DNA of 64,000 nucleotides from Sambucus nigra (taxonomy: Eukaryota; Streptophyta; Magnoliopsida; Dipsacales; Adoxaceae), in assembly GCA_949130495.1 (NCBI GenBank), contig OX422217.1, positions 578,318,606 to 578,382,605 of the forward strand, in the 5' to 3' direction. The notes beneath the pieces were generated by a model. It had not been told where the DNA came from, searched no databases, and saw nothing but the letters and a program-made list of their open reading frames with translations. Both the position numbers and the translations under genes were made by a program. Shown in pieces: positions 12,234 through 23,474 of the stretch; the stretch's first letter is position 1; each line of letters starts with the position of its first letter.

Positions 12234-15200
12234 TGTAACTCGCGCAATGCGCGGGCGTATTGTAATAATTGTTAAAATTATAGCGTAAAATATTTTACAA
12301 ATAGAAATTAAAAATTAAAAAATATATATATATAAAGGAGGTACACATTTATAGTTTTTTAAGGACAATAAATATAACAAAAAAAATATTATGGAAGTTT
12401 GAATAATTGTTTACTTAAATACTTGTACATACATACGAAGAAAAACCAACCAAATACTTGTATATACATAGAAAGAAAGATAAACCAAACATTTTGGTGC
12501 TATATAATATGGGTCAAGTCCTTGATCGACATTGCCTCGAAAATAACATGTGCATCAATCTCACCAGCCTTAACATACCAACAAATAATGTTAGTCCAAG
12601 AAATAATATCCCTCTCACACATGGTCCAAGTCTCGTGCGATGCGTGGGCGATTTCAAAAACTAATAAAAAAATATATTAACTTTACGTTCTTACCGTCGA
12701 AATGATTATGTGTCGGGTGTGAGATAAGGATTCTATAAGGAGCCTCAATATGTTATATTTGCATGCCTATATTATTGGAAAACGTGTGATCAATATAGTA
12801 TGTTCCAATATAAAATGCAGAAAGATAGGTGTTTTTTTTAGGAATTAAATTAATAAATACAATACGGGGTAAGTTATATTTTTTCAATTGAGTTAAAAAT
12901 GCAACTCAACACCTATTAATACAGTTTAAAACATAAAGAAGAGGCGGGTTGTTCTCATACAATTCAATACGTGAAGAATGTGATTTAACCACGCTATTGT
13001 TCATTCTACATCCATCCAAGATATGAATGCAACTATTGGAAAATTGAATCTAAGTAAAGAAACGGTGTGTGTTATACCCATACAATTAAGATTGAGTAGA
13101 ATAAAAAGTCATACTGATATATAGACTTTGACAACTAACCTAGAACAATGGGAAAAAAATGCACCTACAGTGTGTCAGAAAAGAAATAGAAAAAGAGCTT
13201 AATGAGATAAATTTGGCATCTAAATAGCCAAAAAAAAATACATAAGTTGTATTAAACACCTGATGAACAAAACTTACTCTTGATTCTTTATAGATCCATG
13301 ATCTTTCTTCGTACACATATTTTTGTCTTCAATCCAACGACTGCTCTGAACATTGATCGTATTTGTGCACAACGAATATTGTCACCAGAAGGCCCCACAA
13401 ATTTTCTGACACTCTTCGCCATGATTGGTCCTTAGCCACATTTGACCTGATCAAAGTCCATTATCACAAACTTTCTTAAAGGGGATTTGGGAACGAAGTT
13501 CACGATGAAAAATACTTAGTAAAATTGTTTATGGTAGTTTTTCATCAATAGAAGTCGTTTTGGGTGTCAAACTTCAAGAAATGAAAATTACAGGGGTAAA
13601 AGTCAATTACAAAAAAATTTAAAGGACCAAACCACAAATATCCCTAATTGGAACACTAAAATATTCTAGAATTGTGGAACGAAAAGAAATGATTAAGCAT
13701 TTTTTGTATGGGTTTATATCTTCTTTGCGCCCATTCATCAAATTGGTTATGTGCATAATGCTAAAGCTAATGAGAGAAAAGTAATGTGTTGTTCAAAACC
13801 AAAGTTTCTGAAATCAAATAAACTGCAATTAAGAAAAATAAAAATATTAAGAAATAAATAAATAAAAAATGAGATTATTTTAACATAAGAAATTTAATAA
13901 ATTTGTTTATTGTCATTCAAGATAAATTAATTACACAAACCAGGAAGCCATTTTGATAAACTCTATTTACCTCAAAAAAAATTGGAAGCTTATCAATTCC
14001 CATAATATAAAAATTTGGAAATGCAAATTCTCAATACACCTAAAGTGTCATAACACTTGATGCGATAACAATAATAATGAGAAAATGTAATCAGGTTCAT
14101 CTCACAATAGTTTTCACCTATAAAATTGAAACATATTATTAGAGACCTCATCAAACTAAGCATGAAAACTCCATCTATAGATTTAACACTATGTCCCCCA
14201 CCCAATAGAAATCAAAAGTCCATTACTACAACCTTCCCTTTGTCAAAACCTTTGTTATGTACATCACCGCTAATAAACTACACACGACTCTTACAAATAA
14301 CATGTCAGTATATCACTCCTAATTTGGTCATCATAGATGAAATTAAAAAACATGGTTAAATATAATTTATAAGAGCTTGTAAGATTTAATACTTTTCAAT
14401 TTGGGGAAACTTGGGCTGTAAACACCAATTGTTAAAAAAATGCAGACTTACACTAAAAGAAACTGTATTTTGTAAAAGAACCCAATTTTAACGACCTGCA
14501 ACATTACCTCCAATTTTCTTCATGAGCATCGATTGTAGAAACCTCTATAGTAAGGCCCTTATGTGTAGCTTCCTGAAGATGAAAACCCTGAAAAAGTACA
14601 AATCGTTGAATATTTGTGAGGTTTAATACTTAAAAATTCTCTGGAAACAATCTATAACGTAACGGAAGAAAAAAATAATAGTCTTGTGAGTGAAAATAAA
14701 GGAATTGAACTTCCAATTAGTAATGTTCCCAAATATCATGTCAACTGATTCATATTTTATAAATAAACCCAAGCACAAATAGTATCCTTAATGTCCCTCT
14801 TTGACTTTCCATATAAAGAAATATACAGTAATCATAAGTTGCGTTCTAAACAGAGATATATTAAGATATCTCTGATTTTGAAAACCCAAAACCCAATTTA
14901 ATTTGAAGCCGTTAAACTCCTAATCATGGAAACCCTTATTTTTTATTAACTGAAATAAAAAAATTGGAAGTCTTGAATCTTTAAATCTCAGGCAAATATG
15001 AAAAATTAAGAGAGTTGAAACCCATATGTGACATCAATTTCATAACCCGGTAATTTGAAACTATTGTAACCCCGAGGAGAGGACCCAAATTCAATTATAT
15101 ATGTAGAGAGAGACAAAGAGAGAAGTTACCAGATGAATCTAATATGATGAGGTTGAGGTTAAGGTTGAGCATGATGGGCATACATAGTGTTATTTGGAAA

Positions 15201-15540
15201 GCATAATGAAGACTTTAAAATACTTGGTAAGGAAGAAAAATAATGCAGATTTGTGTAGGTAGTATACTCTCAGTCCACTATGAGAAAGTTAAGCAGCGTT
15301 TGTATGAAGATGTTCACGGTTTGGATGACCATTAGCCGTTCATTCGTGACTTAGGAGAAGATGATGAATTAGGTAGGAAGGAGTGAATGAGATAAATGAG
15401 AGGTCAGATAGAGAAGATAATCTTCATCAAATTCAAAGGGATGTGTGACTTTTGGATTTATGGAGAGAGTAGTGAAAACGGTGTGGATAGTGTTGGGGTT
15501 TGAAAGTCTTAAATGCTTTGCATTTTATAGTAATAAGAGA
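12234..15540 (-). mobile_element. Helitron-like element(s) B, tandem with A
   Basis: On the - strand a 5' terminus, TCTCTTATTACTATAAAATGC preceded by A, starts at 15540. A second near-copy (TCTCTTAATACTATAAAATG) starts at 15617. Both resemble the 5' end of element A. GC-rich hairpins typical of Helitron 3' ends lie at 12238-12255 and 12632-12650 (the latter diverged), so two nested or tandem elements may be present. A clean CTRR end is not visible, probably because element A inserted there. A short - strand frame near 13420 (about 45 codons, starting M-A-K-S-V-R) may be a captured host fragment. No Helitron protein is encoded. Confidence 0.4.
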
Positions 15541-15617
15541 TAAGATATGTGCCACGTGGATAGGCTAATTGCAAAGCATAATAAATGCCTTGTTTTGCAT
15601 TTTATAGTATTAAGAGA
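15541..15617 (-). mobile_element. Second Helitron-like 5' end
   Basis: On the - strand TCTCTTAATACTATAAAATG begins at 15617 after host A. It repeats the 5' end at 15540 almost exactly, about 77 bases away, with GCCACGTGG between. This may be a nested insertion or a duplicated terminus. Confidence 0.4.
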
Positions 15618-16081
15618 TAAGGATATATATTTTTTAAAATAAAAAAAATTGTTAATATCCATTAATAGTTATTTAATTACAGTTGAAAATATTTAGTTCA
15701 ATAAATGGAGAAATAATTAGAAAATAAGGATTCTATCTAGACCATTAAATATTGAGATGGCCATTCATCTTTTTTACATTGATCATCATCACATGGTAAT
15801 TTCTACCTATCTCTAGAATAAAACTACTTTTAGATTAATTAAAAAAATATTTTTTCGCAAAATATCAAGGTAGGGTATAGGTATTATTTATTTGTTTGGA
15901 AGCATTACACCATTGTCTCATCTGTCTCCTCTAAAACAATCTTAACAGGAGTCGAAAAGGAAACCTCGAGAAACCATATCAGCCGACATAAAAGCCATAT
16001 CTTCCATAGAAATATTCTCCCATGTTTGTTGAAGTCGTTCGAACATCTAGTTCATTTGCTAAGTAATCTTGGACTCAGAAG
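15618..16081. other. Unassigned AT-rich DNA
   Basis: No gene is seen. The - strand frame of the PMD pseudogene may extend weakly into 15950-16081, but no stop-free coding sequence supports this. Confidence 0.4.
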
Positions 16082-17139
16082 TCAATGAAGTCGAGACTTT
16101 CGAGCAATCTTGAGATTTTTTTTGGGAGCCTTCCTAATGGCCGTTACAGCTGCCCTAGTAGAAGAAGCATGAGGAGTTTCACCCCCTTCAACTAACCGTG
16201 AGGGACCAGGGGCATCACCAGCTACTTCAACCAGAATTGATGATTGAGCACCCTTTTTCTTTTTCACTATAGCCTGCTTTATAGGGGCCAAGGGAGGCAA
16301 CTCAGAAGGGATGGAACTGTTAGTAGTACTGAGAGAGAATAGGGAACTAAAAGTGGTGCAGGTCCTCAATCCTAGCTCCATTGGAGGAAATCTCTCAATG
16401 TCGGGATATCGAGGTTCTTTGATAAGATTGCTCTGAAAGTGACCCAATTGATTTTGCCAAAACACAGTCAAATACATAGAAGATTTCCCCCCTCGGTTTG
16501 TCCTACTCGGGATAACAGGGTTGGCAACATAGTTGGAACAAAGGTTAACGATGACCGAGGTTAGAAAATTACTACAAGCAAAAGAGAAATTTGTTAGCTT
16601 CTCGCGAGTGAAATGACTCAGTATGGGGTTGCCTTGATCATAACCAAACTAGATGGCCACACAATTGGGGAAATAGATAAAATAAAAGGAGGAGCACTCA
16701 GTATACGAAGGTAGGTAAGAAGGAACCAACAATAGAGGAACGTCATTTATAGGAAAATTCCTAGATAATGATTCCTCAAGGAGTAACGGGACGTTCCTCG
16801 TCCGCAAATAAATGGTTTGTAAACAATGATCCACCCCAACGTAGGGACGAGGTACAAACTTATCAACCTTATCAAATAAAGAGACAAATGGATTCTTAGA
16901 ACTCTTTTGGTTCCAGCAACAGATTCGGGGCACCTTAATGGGATGAGAACTGGGCCATACTCTGGGAAATGGGCATAGAGAAAGGCCGTCAGCAGAACAG
17001 GATTTGCGTAGTTTGAGATGTCAAACTTATCAATGCTTCGGGCAGAATCAGCCTGCACATGATCCAACCATGTGTACAATGAATCAAGGGTGATTGCGAC
17101 TAAGGGAAGTTTAATGTCACTGGCCATACGAACGACCAT
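16082..17139 (-). pseudogene. Broken plant mobile domain (PMD, aminotransferase-like) gene
   Basis: Three overlapping or adjacent frames on the - strand (17139-16747, 16933-16649, 16477-16082) together read like a plant mobile domain protein. Seen: a helical stretch ending PVLLTAFLYAHFPEYGP, a following Y-x-G-V-D-H-type segment, and a phrase across 16670-16620 equivalent to VAIQFGYDQGNP. PMD proteins usually have an RVARQFGYDQ motif there. The last frame is a low-complexity Ser/Pro/Lys tail with VKKKKG and PKKNLK. Known: PMD domains occur in host genes (MAIN/MAIL type) and in many transposons. Frameshifts break the gene, and its upstream (N-terminal) part meets a copia LTR at 17210. Inference: a transposon-borne copy cut by that LTR. 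It could also be a host relic. Confidence 0.55.
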
Positions 17140-17209
17140 GTTGATAAAATCTTTTTAGGGAAGTCATGGGGCTTACCAGGAAGAAATATCTTCGATAAGG
17201 CAACCCAGA

Positions 17210-18212
17210 TGTGAGAAGAGTGCGCGTATGTTCAAATAAGGAAGTTATTTAATTAAACTCAATTTTATCAATTAAGTCCTAAACATGCATCTAGTTGTGA
17301 TTGATGATGATAAAATCAAGCAAGAACATTCAAACACACACAAATGAGGAAAAATCCCCCAAAGGGGCAAAACCTTTTATTTTCACTATAATTTTGTAAA
17401 AATATTTATACGGATTACAATGAAAATAAGTGACAAAGAAATACCCTCGGGTGTCGGTTTTGATGTCGTCGGCTCGAACTTTCCCTTTCCAGGAGAGTAG
17501 CAATGAAGAAGAGAGACGACTTCTCCACAAGATACTCCAGATGAGTAAATGATCCCCTTGAAGGTTTAAAGATTCACACACATATATGGGAATGATTTTG
17601 TGAATAAAAAAGGTTTAGAAAACCTTAAAAAGATGAAGTCTTATTCTGGGTTGTTTTCGCAGAATTTTGAGATTGCAGAAAGACTTAAAAAACGTGTAGA
17701 AGGTGTACATAAATTTATACAAAAATCTAGGCGGTGGCTCATTCGAACGAGATAGCCATGTCACTCGAACGAAGAACAGATGTCGTTCGAACGAGGTGGC
17801 GCGACATGCCTATCTCGCGTGAACGGCAGTTCAAAGTCGTTTGAGAGAGCTTGTTGTTCAAGGCACTTCACTTCTACACTTAGATAAAAAAATATGCTTT
17901 TGATAAAAATTAATCCAGACTTCAAAAATAATTTTCTAAAAAATTTCCCAAATATTTATGCAAATATTAAAGCTCCAATAAACCATTTTACCGATAATGC
18001 GTAATGGAGCAGTGGAAATAAGCTGAGCAGCGCGTCGCATGTAGCATGATGCACGTGAAGATAATGGATGCATTGAATTTGGATAAAGGCCGTCGAGGAT
18101 GATCGTGTTGACGTGCCGAGTGTAGTGGTATCAGACATACAAACTATGATCTAGGAAAAAAACAAAAATTCCTAGATACTACCCCGGACATTTATAAAAT
18201 TATGTCCTTGCA
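17210..18212 (-). repeat. 3' LTR of SIRE-like copia element
   Basis: On the - strand it begins TGCAAGGACATAATTTT directly after a polypurine tract and ends near CGCACTCTTCTCACA. It is clearly related to the two LTRs at 42305-43330 and 46043-47069. Shared features are the order TCGTTCGAACGAG motifs, then a GTATAAAT-type TATA, then AGTGAAATAAAA..TTTTGCC...GATTTTTCCT near the end. The length (about 1,003 bases) is close to theirs (about 1,026). The far boundary is set by alignment and could be off by a few bases. Confidence 0.7.
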
Positions 18213-18225
18213 AATCTCCCCCTAT
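18213..18225 (-). other. Polypurine tract of copia element
   Basis: On the - strand this reads ATAGGGGGAGATT immediately before the LTR's TG. It is the usual primer site for plus-strand DNA synthesis in LTR retrotransposons, and the pattern GGGGGAGATT-TG is typical of SIRE-type copia elements. Confidence 0.75.
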
Positions 18226-19717
18226 GTCTATGTCGGTACATACATAAAAATCCGAATTATGCAATCAAATGACATGCAAGATAATATCCCCATTAAACCC
18301 TCAAACTGAGAATACTAAATTGACATCATGTCTTCAAATCTTCAGCTCTTCATAAACTTTCAAAGCTTTTCTCATCAGGGTGTGCAATCCAATAATGAAC
18401 AATGTTGTACCTACACACATGAGAAAAAGAAAATACCCATGACAAGAAACAGTTTGAAATATAATGATATGCAAAAATTAATGATCAATTAAGCTTAAGC
18501 AAATCATTCATAAATCAACCAAACACCAAAACAATTCTCCCAAAACAATTCTCCCCATAATTTTTCTCCCCCTTTTTATAATGTCCCCAAATAGACAGAT
18601 ATGAGAAGCATAAATGAATGCACATGGAGAATGTCACAAGGAAATAAACTTCTATTTTGTATTTTTCAAGATTTTTTACACATAATATACAACAAAGAAT
18701 CACACCATGAAAGAACACAAAAACAACCAAGTCGATGATAGTGTAAATGTAGGGGTGTGATCGAATTCGATAGGAAAATCAATGCATACAAACATGACAT
18801 ATGCGCATGATGAATATCGGATACTCCTAATGAATGAACTCAAAATCTTCCTTTGGTGTAAAAAGTTGGTAATATGAGACATTGACTCAATCAAATCAAC
18901 AAATCAAAGCTCAAAGTGATTTCCACACCTATAACGTCCAAAACTAATTCATGCTTTTTCAGGACTTTCAATTAAGTGCAAACCCGTTTATATTCTCCAG
19001 CCAAACTCCCTCGGATCTATATTTTGAATAGAGGCATTTTAAATTCTCAAACTTTGGAGAATTTATGGTGAAACCTAATGGCCTATATTTGGCATATATT
19101 GCATTTTATTGCCTTTAAATTTTTTCGGGCTCTTTTAACCTCTTTGGACCCCGGATAATAAAATTCCTCAATTTTTTATGTCCTTTATAACGGTGGCTTA
19201 GAATCGCAAAGGCTAAATGAACCTTTCGCAGCCCTTCCCCATTTTCAAATAAACACATAGTCTCACCAAACGGTTTTTACATGCATTCCAATCTTGTCAA
19301 GTTTTATCGCATATTGTTAGTTGTATAGACATAACTGAGATGGAAACACTCAAACCAATATGTGATAGACAAGTACAATAATCAAATAAAGTCGTGCATG
19401 TGTGCAATAATCACATCTCAAATACTCCAAACAATGTAAAGCACATGGATGAAATGATGTAGAGTCTCAAATCTCTATCAAACAGTCACATGGATAAATG
19501 AAATGAAATTGTGACTCGGCCATCTTAAATGCTCATCCATAAAAGGTGCAAATAAAATACAAAAAATCTTTTTGTGTTTTTCTAAAATTTTTATAAAAGA
19601 AAATCTTTTTAGATTTTTTTGTACAACAAAGTAATAATACATATGAAACAAACTAGCAATAGGAATCATATGATATGAACATGAAAAAGCATCCTATCTT
19701 AGACATGGACCAACCCC
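18226..19717 (-). other. Spacer between copia pol and 3' LTR
   Basis: About 1.5 kb between RNase H and the polypurine tract holds only short frames (for example 18515-18730, 18700-18894 and 19478-19669 on the - strand), with no recognised domain. Some SIRE-type elements carry an extra ORF here. None is visible in this copy. Confidence 0.5.
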
Positions 19718-21575
19718 TCAGTCAACTGTGCAAATCCCCAAAGACTTCCTAAGACTCTCAAATCTAAGGGCATCTAAAGGTTTCATGAAAATATCGGCTA
19801 ACTGACGGTCGGTGGGTACGAAACTCAGGGATACGACTTTCTTCTCAACTAACTGACGTACAAAGTGCTCGCGTATCCTGATATACTTTGTGCGCGAATG
19901 TTGGACTGGATTGTGGGATATGTGTATCGCGCTCGTGTTATCACAGGAAATGATCATGGTGTCCTGTGAAATCCCATAATCCTCCAACATTTGCTTCATC
20001 CACAAGAGTTGCGTGCAACAACTCCCGGCGGCGATGTACTCAGCCTTCGCGATGGACAAAGAGATGGAATTTTGCTTCTTGCTCAGCCAGGAGACAAGAG
20101 CAGAACCAAAATATAAACACCCACCAGAAGTGCTCCTAAAACCATCTACATCCCCGATCCAATCGGTATCCGAATAGGCAGACAAATGGTTATCGGTATC
20201 AAAGTAATATCAAATACCATATGAGAGAGTCCCACTCACGTATTTGATAATACGTTTTAGAGCGAGGAAGTGTGACTCTTTCGGGGACGCCTGATATCGC
20301 GCACAGACTCCAATACTAAAGGCTATGTCGGGACGATTAGCAGTCTACTATTATACTCCGATACAAGGTTTGCTCTACGTCCTTACCTGAAGTGTCCTTA
20401 ATGGCTTGGTAGTGGTACTCATAGGTGTACGTGCATGCTTAGCGGAGTCTAACCCAAATTTTTTCATTAGGTCTCTAGCATACTTAGATTGGGAGATGAA
20501 CATTCCATCCTCTAGCTGACGAACCTGGAGACCAAGGAAGAAAGTAAGCTCACCAACCATGCTCATATGAAACTCACTTTTCATCTCCTCCTCAAAGTGA
20601 TGAGCATGTTGGGAGCACGTGGATCCAAAGACTATGTTGTCCACATAGACCTGGGCAACCAAAATAGCACCGTCATCTCTTCTGACGAATAACGTCATAT
20701 TAACTCCCCCTCTCTTGAAGCCACGTGCTAAAAGATAGGAAGTAAGCCTCTCGTACCAAGCACGGGGTGCTTGATTCAAACCATATAAGTCTTTCCACAG
20801 ATAGTAGACGTGCTCCGGGAGCTTAGGGTCTTCAAACCCTTTCGGTTGTTCCACGTAAACCTCCTCCTGTAGAATTCCATTTAGAAAGGCACTCTTGACA
20901 TCCATCTAATATAACTTGAAGCGCAGATGACATGCGATGGCGAGTAGTAAATGGACGGACTCAAGCCTCGCAACAGGAGCAAATGTCTCCTCAAAGTCTA
21001 CCCCTTATATCTGTGTGTAGCCTTGAGCGACCAACCTAGCCTTATTTCTGATTATGGTACCATTTTCATCCATTTTATTCTTGAAAATCCATCTAGTACC
21101 TATCACATTAGTCTCACTAGGACGAAGGATAAGTTCCCAGACATTATTCTTTTTAAACTGAAGCAACTCATCCTGCATAGCGAATATCCAGTGTTCATCC
21201 TTGAGTGTTTCTTTCTGATTCTTGGGCTCGACTTTGGATGTGTAGCAGAAATGGATGACGACGTTCTCTAGCTGAGCACGAGTCTTAACCCCTAGAGTGG
21301 GATCACCAACAATAGCAAAAGAATCATGACTCTTGCGAACCCAAGTAGGTGTGTCCCCTAACACAGGTGTAGGGTCCACAGAGTGTGGGTAAGGTACAAG
21401 TAAATTACTTCCAGAAATATCCTCATCCTCTGAAGCACTTTATACTCTTGACTCAGTTGAGTCTATATTGTATAAGTGTTCATCGAGTTTGGAAATTGTG
21501 ACAAAATTATGTCTAACCTAGAATCCAAAGAACCTCAGAGCTTGCATTTCTATTTCATCTTTGATTGAAGGGACC
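19718..21575 (-). pseudogene. Ty1/copia pol fragment: reverse transcriptase and RNase H
   Basis: Three frames on the - strand cover the end of pol. 21379-21005 holds the RT N-terminus (W-E-L, then G-T-R-W-I-F-K-N-K, R-L-V-A-Q-G-Y-T-Q). 20905-20375 holds the RT core: [31 protein letters not shown] and a catalytic site reading YVDN. 20185-19718 holds RNase H (S-D-T-D-W, S-K-K-Q-N-S-I-S-L-S, A-E-Y-I-A-A, K-Y-I-R-I-R-E-H-F-V-R). The family's usual YVDD is changed to YVDN, and stops and frameshifts separate the frames (around 20190-20370 and 20905-21005). Weaker similarity (A-L-R-F-F-G-F and a D-S-T-E-S-R-V stretch with stops) extends to about 21575. Non-functional. Confidence 0.9.
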
Positions 21576-22143
21576 TAGACCTAATTACCAACACTCACAC
21601 ATAGTAGAATGAATCATTTACATGTCATATTTCATATTAGTGTGTGTACATATGTTGTGTGTGTTTAAATCCCCAATATTGTTTTTAAATATTTTTTGGG
21701 ATTTTTTAAAACATTTTAAAAATAAGGTTTTATTAATAAAACTTGGTTTTAAAAGGTTATGGGGTAAATCTGCTATTTTAGAATGTTGGTTTAATTGTCC
21801 CAAAGTTGGTTTGGGTAGAAACCAAAAGCGACAGAGACTTCAGGGTTTACATTGTAATTACTTTAGACGCGCGTTTTATCTCGCCTCATATGCCAACATG
21901 TGTTAGCTTCTGATTGGTGAAAAGTGTGTTTCCTTGCTGAGACAAATCGAGTGATCATTTTCATCCCTTGGATCGTTCTTATCAACGTTCTGCATGTCTT
22001 CCTTCATAATCCCTGTGATCCTCTTTGAACCTATCAGGAGAGCTTTAACCACCGCACATTGTATGCCCTTGGATCTAAGTCAATTGAACTTGACTAAATC
22101 TGGACCCTTGATTTCAATCCTTATTCTCGAACCTTCCCAGCCT

Positions 22144-22155
22144 CTTATAAAAAGG
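22144..22155 (+). promoter_or_regulatory. TATA box in LTR-like sequence
   Basis: CTTATAAAAAGG with a pyrimidine-rich stretch about 25 bases downstream (CTCCTACTCTCAGC) that would suit a transcription start. It is the likely retrotransposon promoter. Confidence 0.45.
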
Positions 22156-22264
22156 CTCCTACTCTCAGCATTCGAAGACTTTTTGCCATTTCATCCTATG
22201 AGAGAAAAGAAAGAGAGAGTAGAGAGAGAAGAGAGAAACCAGAAGAGAGAGAAAGAGTTAGAAA

Positions 22265-22294
22265 CCCTAACCCTAACCCTAACCCTAACCCTAA
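22265..22294 (+). repeat. Five CCCTAA hexamers (telomere-like)
   Basis: Five perfect head-to-tail CCCTAA units, preceded by AAA and ending in AAATCG. The usual plant telomere unit is the heptamer CCCTAAA, so this is a hexamer variant. It lies about 120 bases after the putative LTR TATA box, so it is probably in a transcribed leader, similar to a telo-box. Confidence 0.9.
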
Positions 22295-23439
22295 ATCGTC
22301 TACACTGTTCAAACAAAATATAAACCTTCAAACCTCTATACTTTACCAAACACAACCTTGAGTGTTTGAGTGTTTTAAAAGATGATTTGAGAGTTGGTTT
22401 GTTGCTGTAACCTCTTCTTCTTTGGATCTTGTTTCCAACTTAATCATTTTCTTAGATCTGTTGTTCTTGTATATAGAAATTTTCAGATCTGAGTTTTTCA
22501 TGATATATTACACTTAGTTTGCATGTTTGTTTCTCAGCTTGAGAAATATTTTGTTGATTCGTTTTCTATAAATGTTTTTAACTTTGAAATCGACAAAAAT
22601 GTTTTCTGTTTCTAGTTCTCTTAAAACTAAACCTTTGACCTAGTTTGGAATCACACTTGGAGGTTTTCAATCTCGAAATCTTTTCAAAACTCTGAGATTG
22701 ATTAAGATCTTGACTGTCTTCTAAGCAAGATATCCGTAGATTCTGGGATTGATTTAAAGGTTAAACAGGTTCAAAGTTTTGTGAAAAGAGAGAAAACGAA
22801 AAATCACAGCATATAGACTTATATGTAATTTGCTAGGACTGTTTGTACTTAATACGTGTGAGTGTGTGCATGCATGTGTTAGAGAGCCCCTCCACAAACA
22901 CTTTCACACTACAACACGAAAAGTGTTGGTAATAAGATCTTGAGAAAAAAGAGTCGACGTAAAGAGCTTGAACAAATTGGAGTTAACAAACTGAGAGGAC
23001 AACATCAACAATCAGAACTGCAGAGAAGTTATAAGGACACCAGAGGGTACATTCCTAAAGTTATATAGGTCTGAGTTGTATGCATGTTTGTTATATAGTT
23101 TGTAACTGTTAAATTTGTTTATAGTGGATTTTTGTTTTACTCCGTAGAGGGAGTCGTGGATGTTTCCTCAATTGGTGAGGTTTTACCACGTAAAAATCTT
23201 GTACTTAATCTTCCTACATCTTCTCATCTCATTCTTGGTTGTGCTGGGTTTAAAAGCTTGTTTAAAACTGTTTAATAAACCTGTTATTCAAATCTTGAAT
23301 AGATCTCGTACATACTGTTTTGTTAAACACATCTTGTGTTCAAATAGTTTTGTTTTTTCAAGAAAAGAGTTTCCTCAAAAAATAGCTCGGAGTTACTTAA
23401 ATAGTTTATTTTTAATAAACGGCTTTAGTAACAGAATTT

Positions 23440-23441
<2 letters not shown>

Positions 23442-23470
<29 letters not shown>
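23442..23470. repeat. (AT)n microsatellite at element junction
   Basis: About 14 AT units. They separate the copia LTR-like sequence from the truncated gypsy LTR. The intact LTR copy has a much longer AT tract (36743-36815) at the equivalent position. Confidence 0.9.

Positions 23471-23474
<4 letters not shown>

Larger units (their letters stand above)
17210..21575 (-). mobile_element. SIRE-like Ty1/copia element, 5'-truncated
   Basis: On the - strand the order is partial pol (21575-19718), about 1.5 kb of spacer, a polypurine tract (18225-18213) and the 3' LTR (18212-17210). Gag, protease, most of integrase and the 5' LTR are missing. The upstream side changes abruptly near 21575-21600 into a + strand LTR-like sequence. 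The pol is broken, so it is a dead copy. I place it in the SIRE/Maximus group because its LTR belongs with that of the element at 42305. Confidence 0.75.
21600..23440 (+). mobile_element. LTR-like sequence, probably copia, + strand, partial
   Basis: There is no coding capacity, but the layout suggests a retrotransposon LTR. A TATA box (CTTATAAAAAGG, about 22144) is followed by a purine-rich leader (GAGA repeats 22200-22260) and five CCCTAA units. Further on, CCGTAGAGGGAGTCGTGG (about 23143) leads to GGTGAGGTTTTACCACGTAAAAATCTTG, a phrase that resembles the 3' part of several plant copia LTRs. It ends at or before an AT microsatellite (23442). No primer-binding site, second LTR or reliable target duplication was found, so solo LTR and truncated element are both possible. 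Confidence 0.4.

Noticed and set aside
15080..15130. A purine-rich GAGAGA stretch as a promoter of a gene.
   Set aside because: No open frame or TATA box of suitable position follows; it lies inside a Helitron-like element.
22265..22294. A true telomere or internal telomere relic.
   Set aside because: Only five units, of hexamer type, and inside an LTR-like leader.
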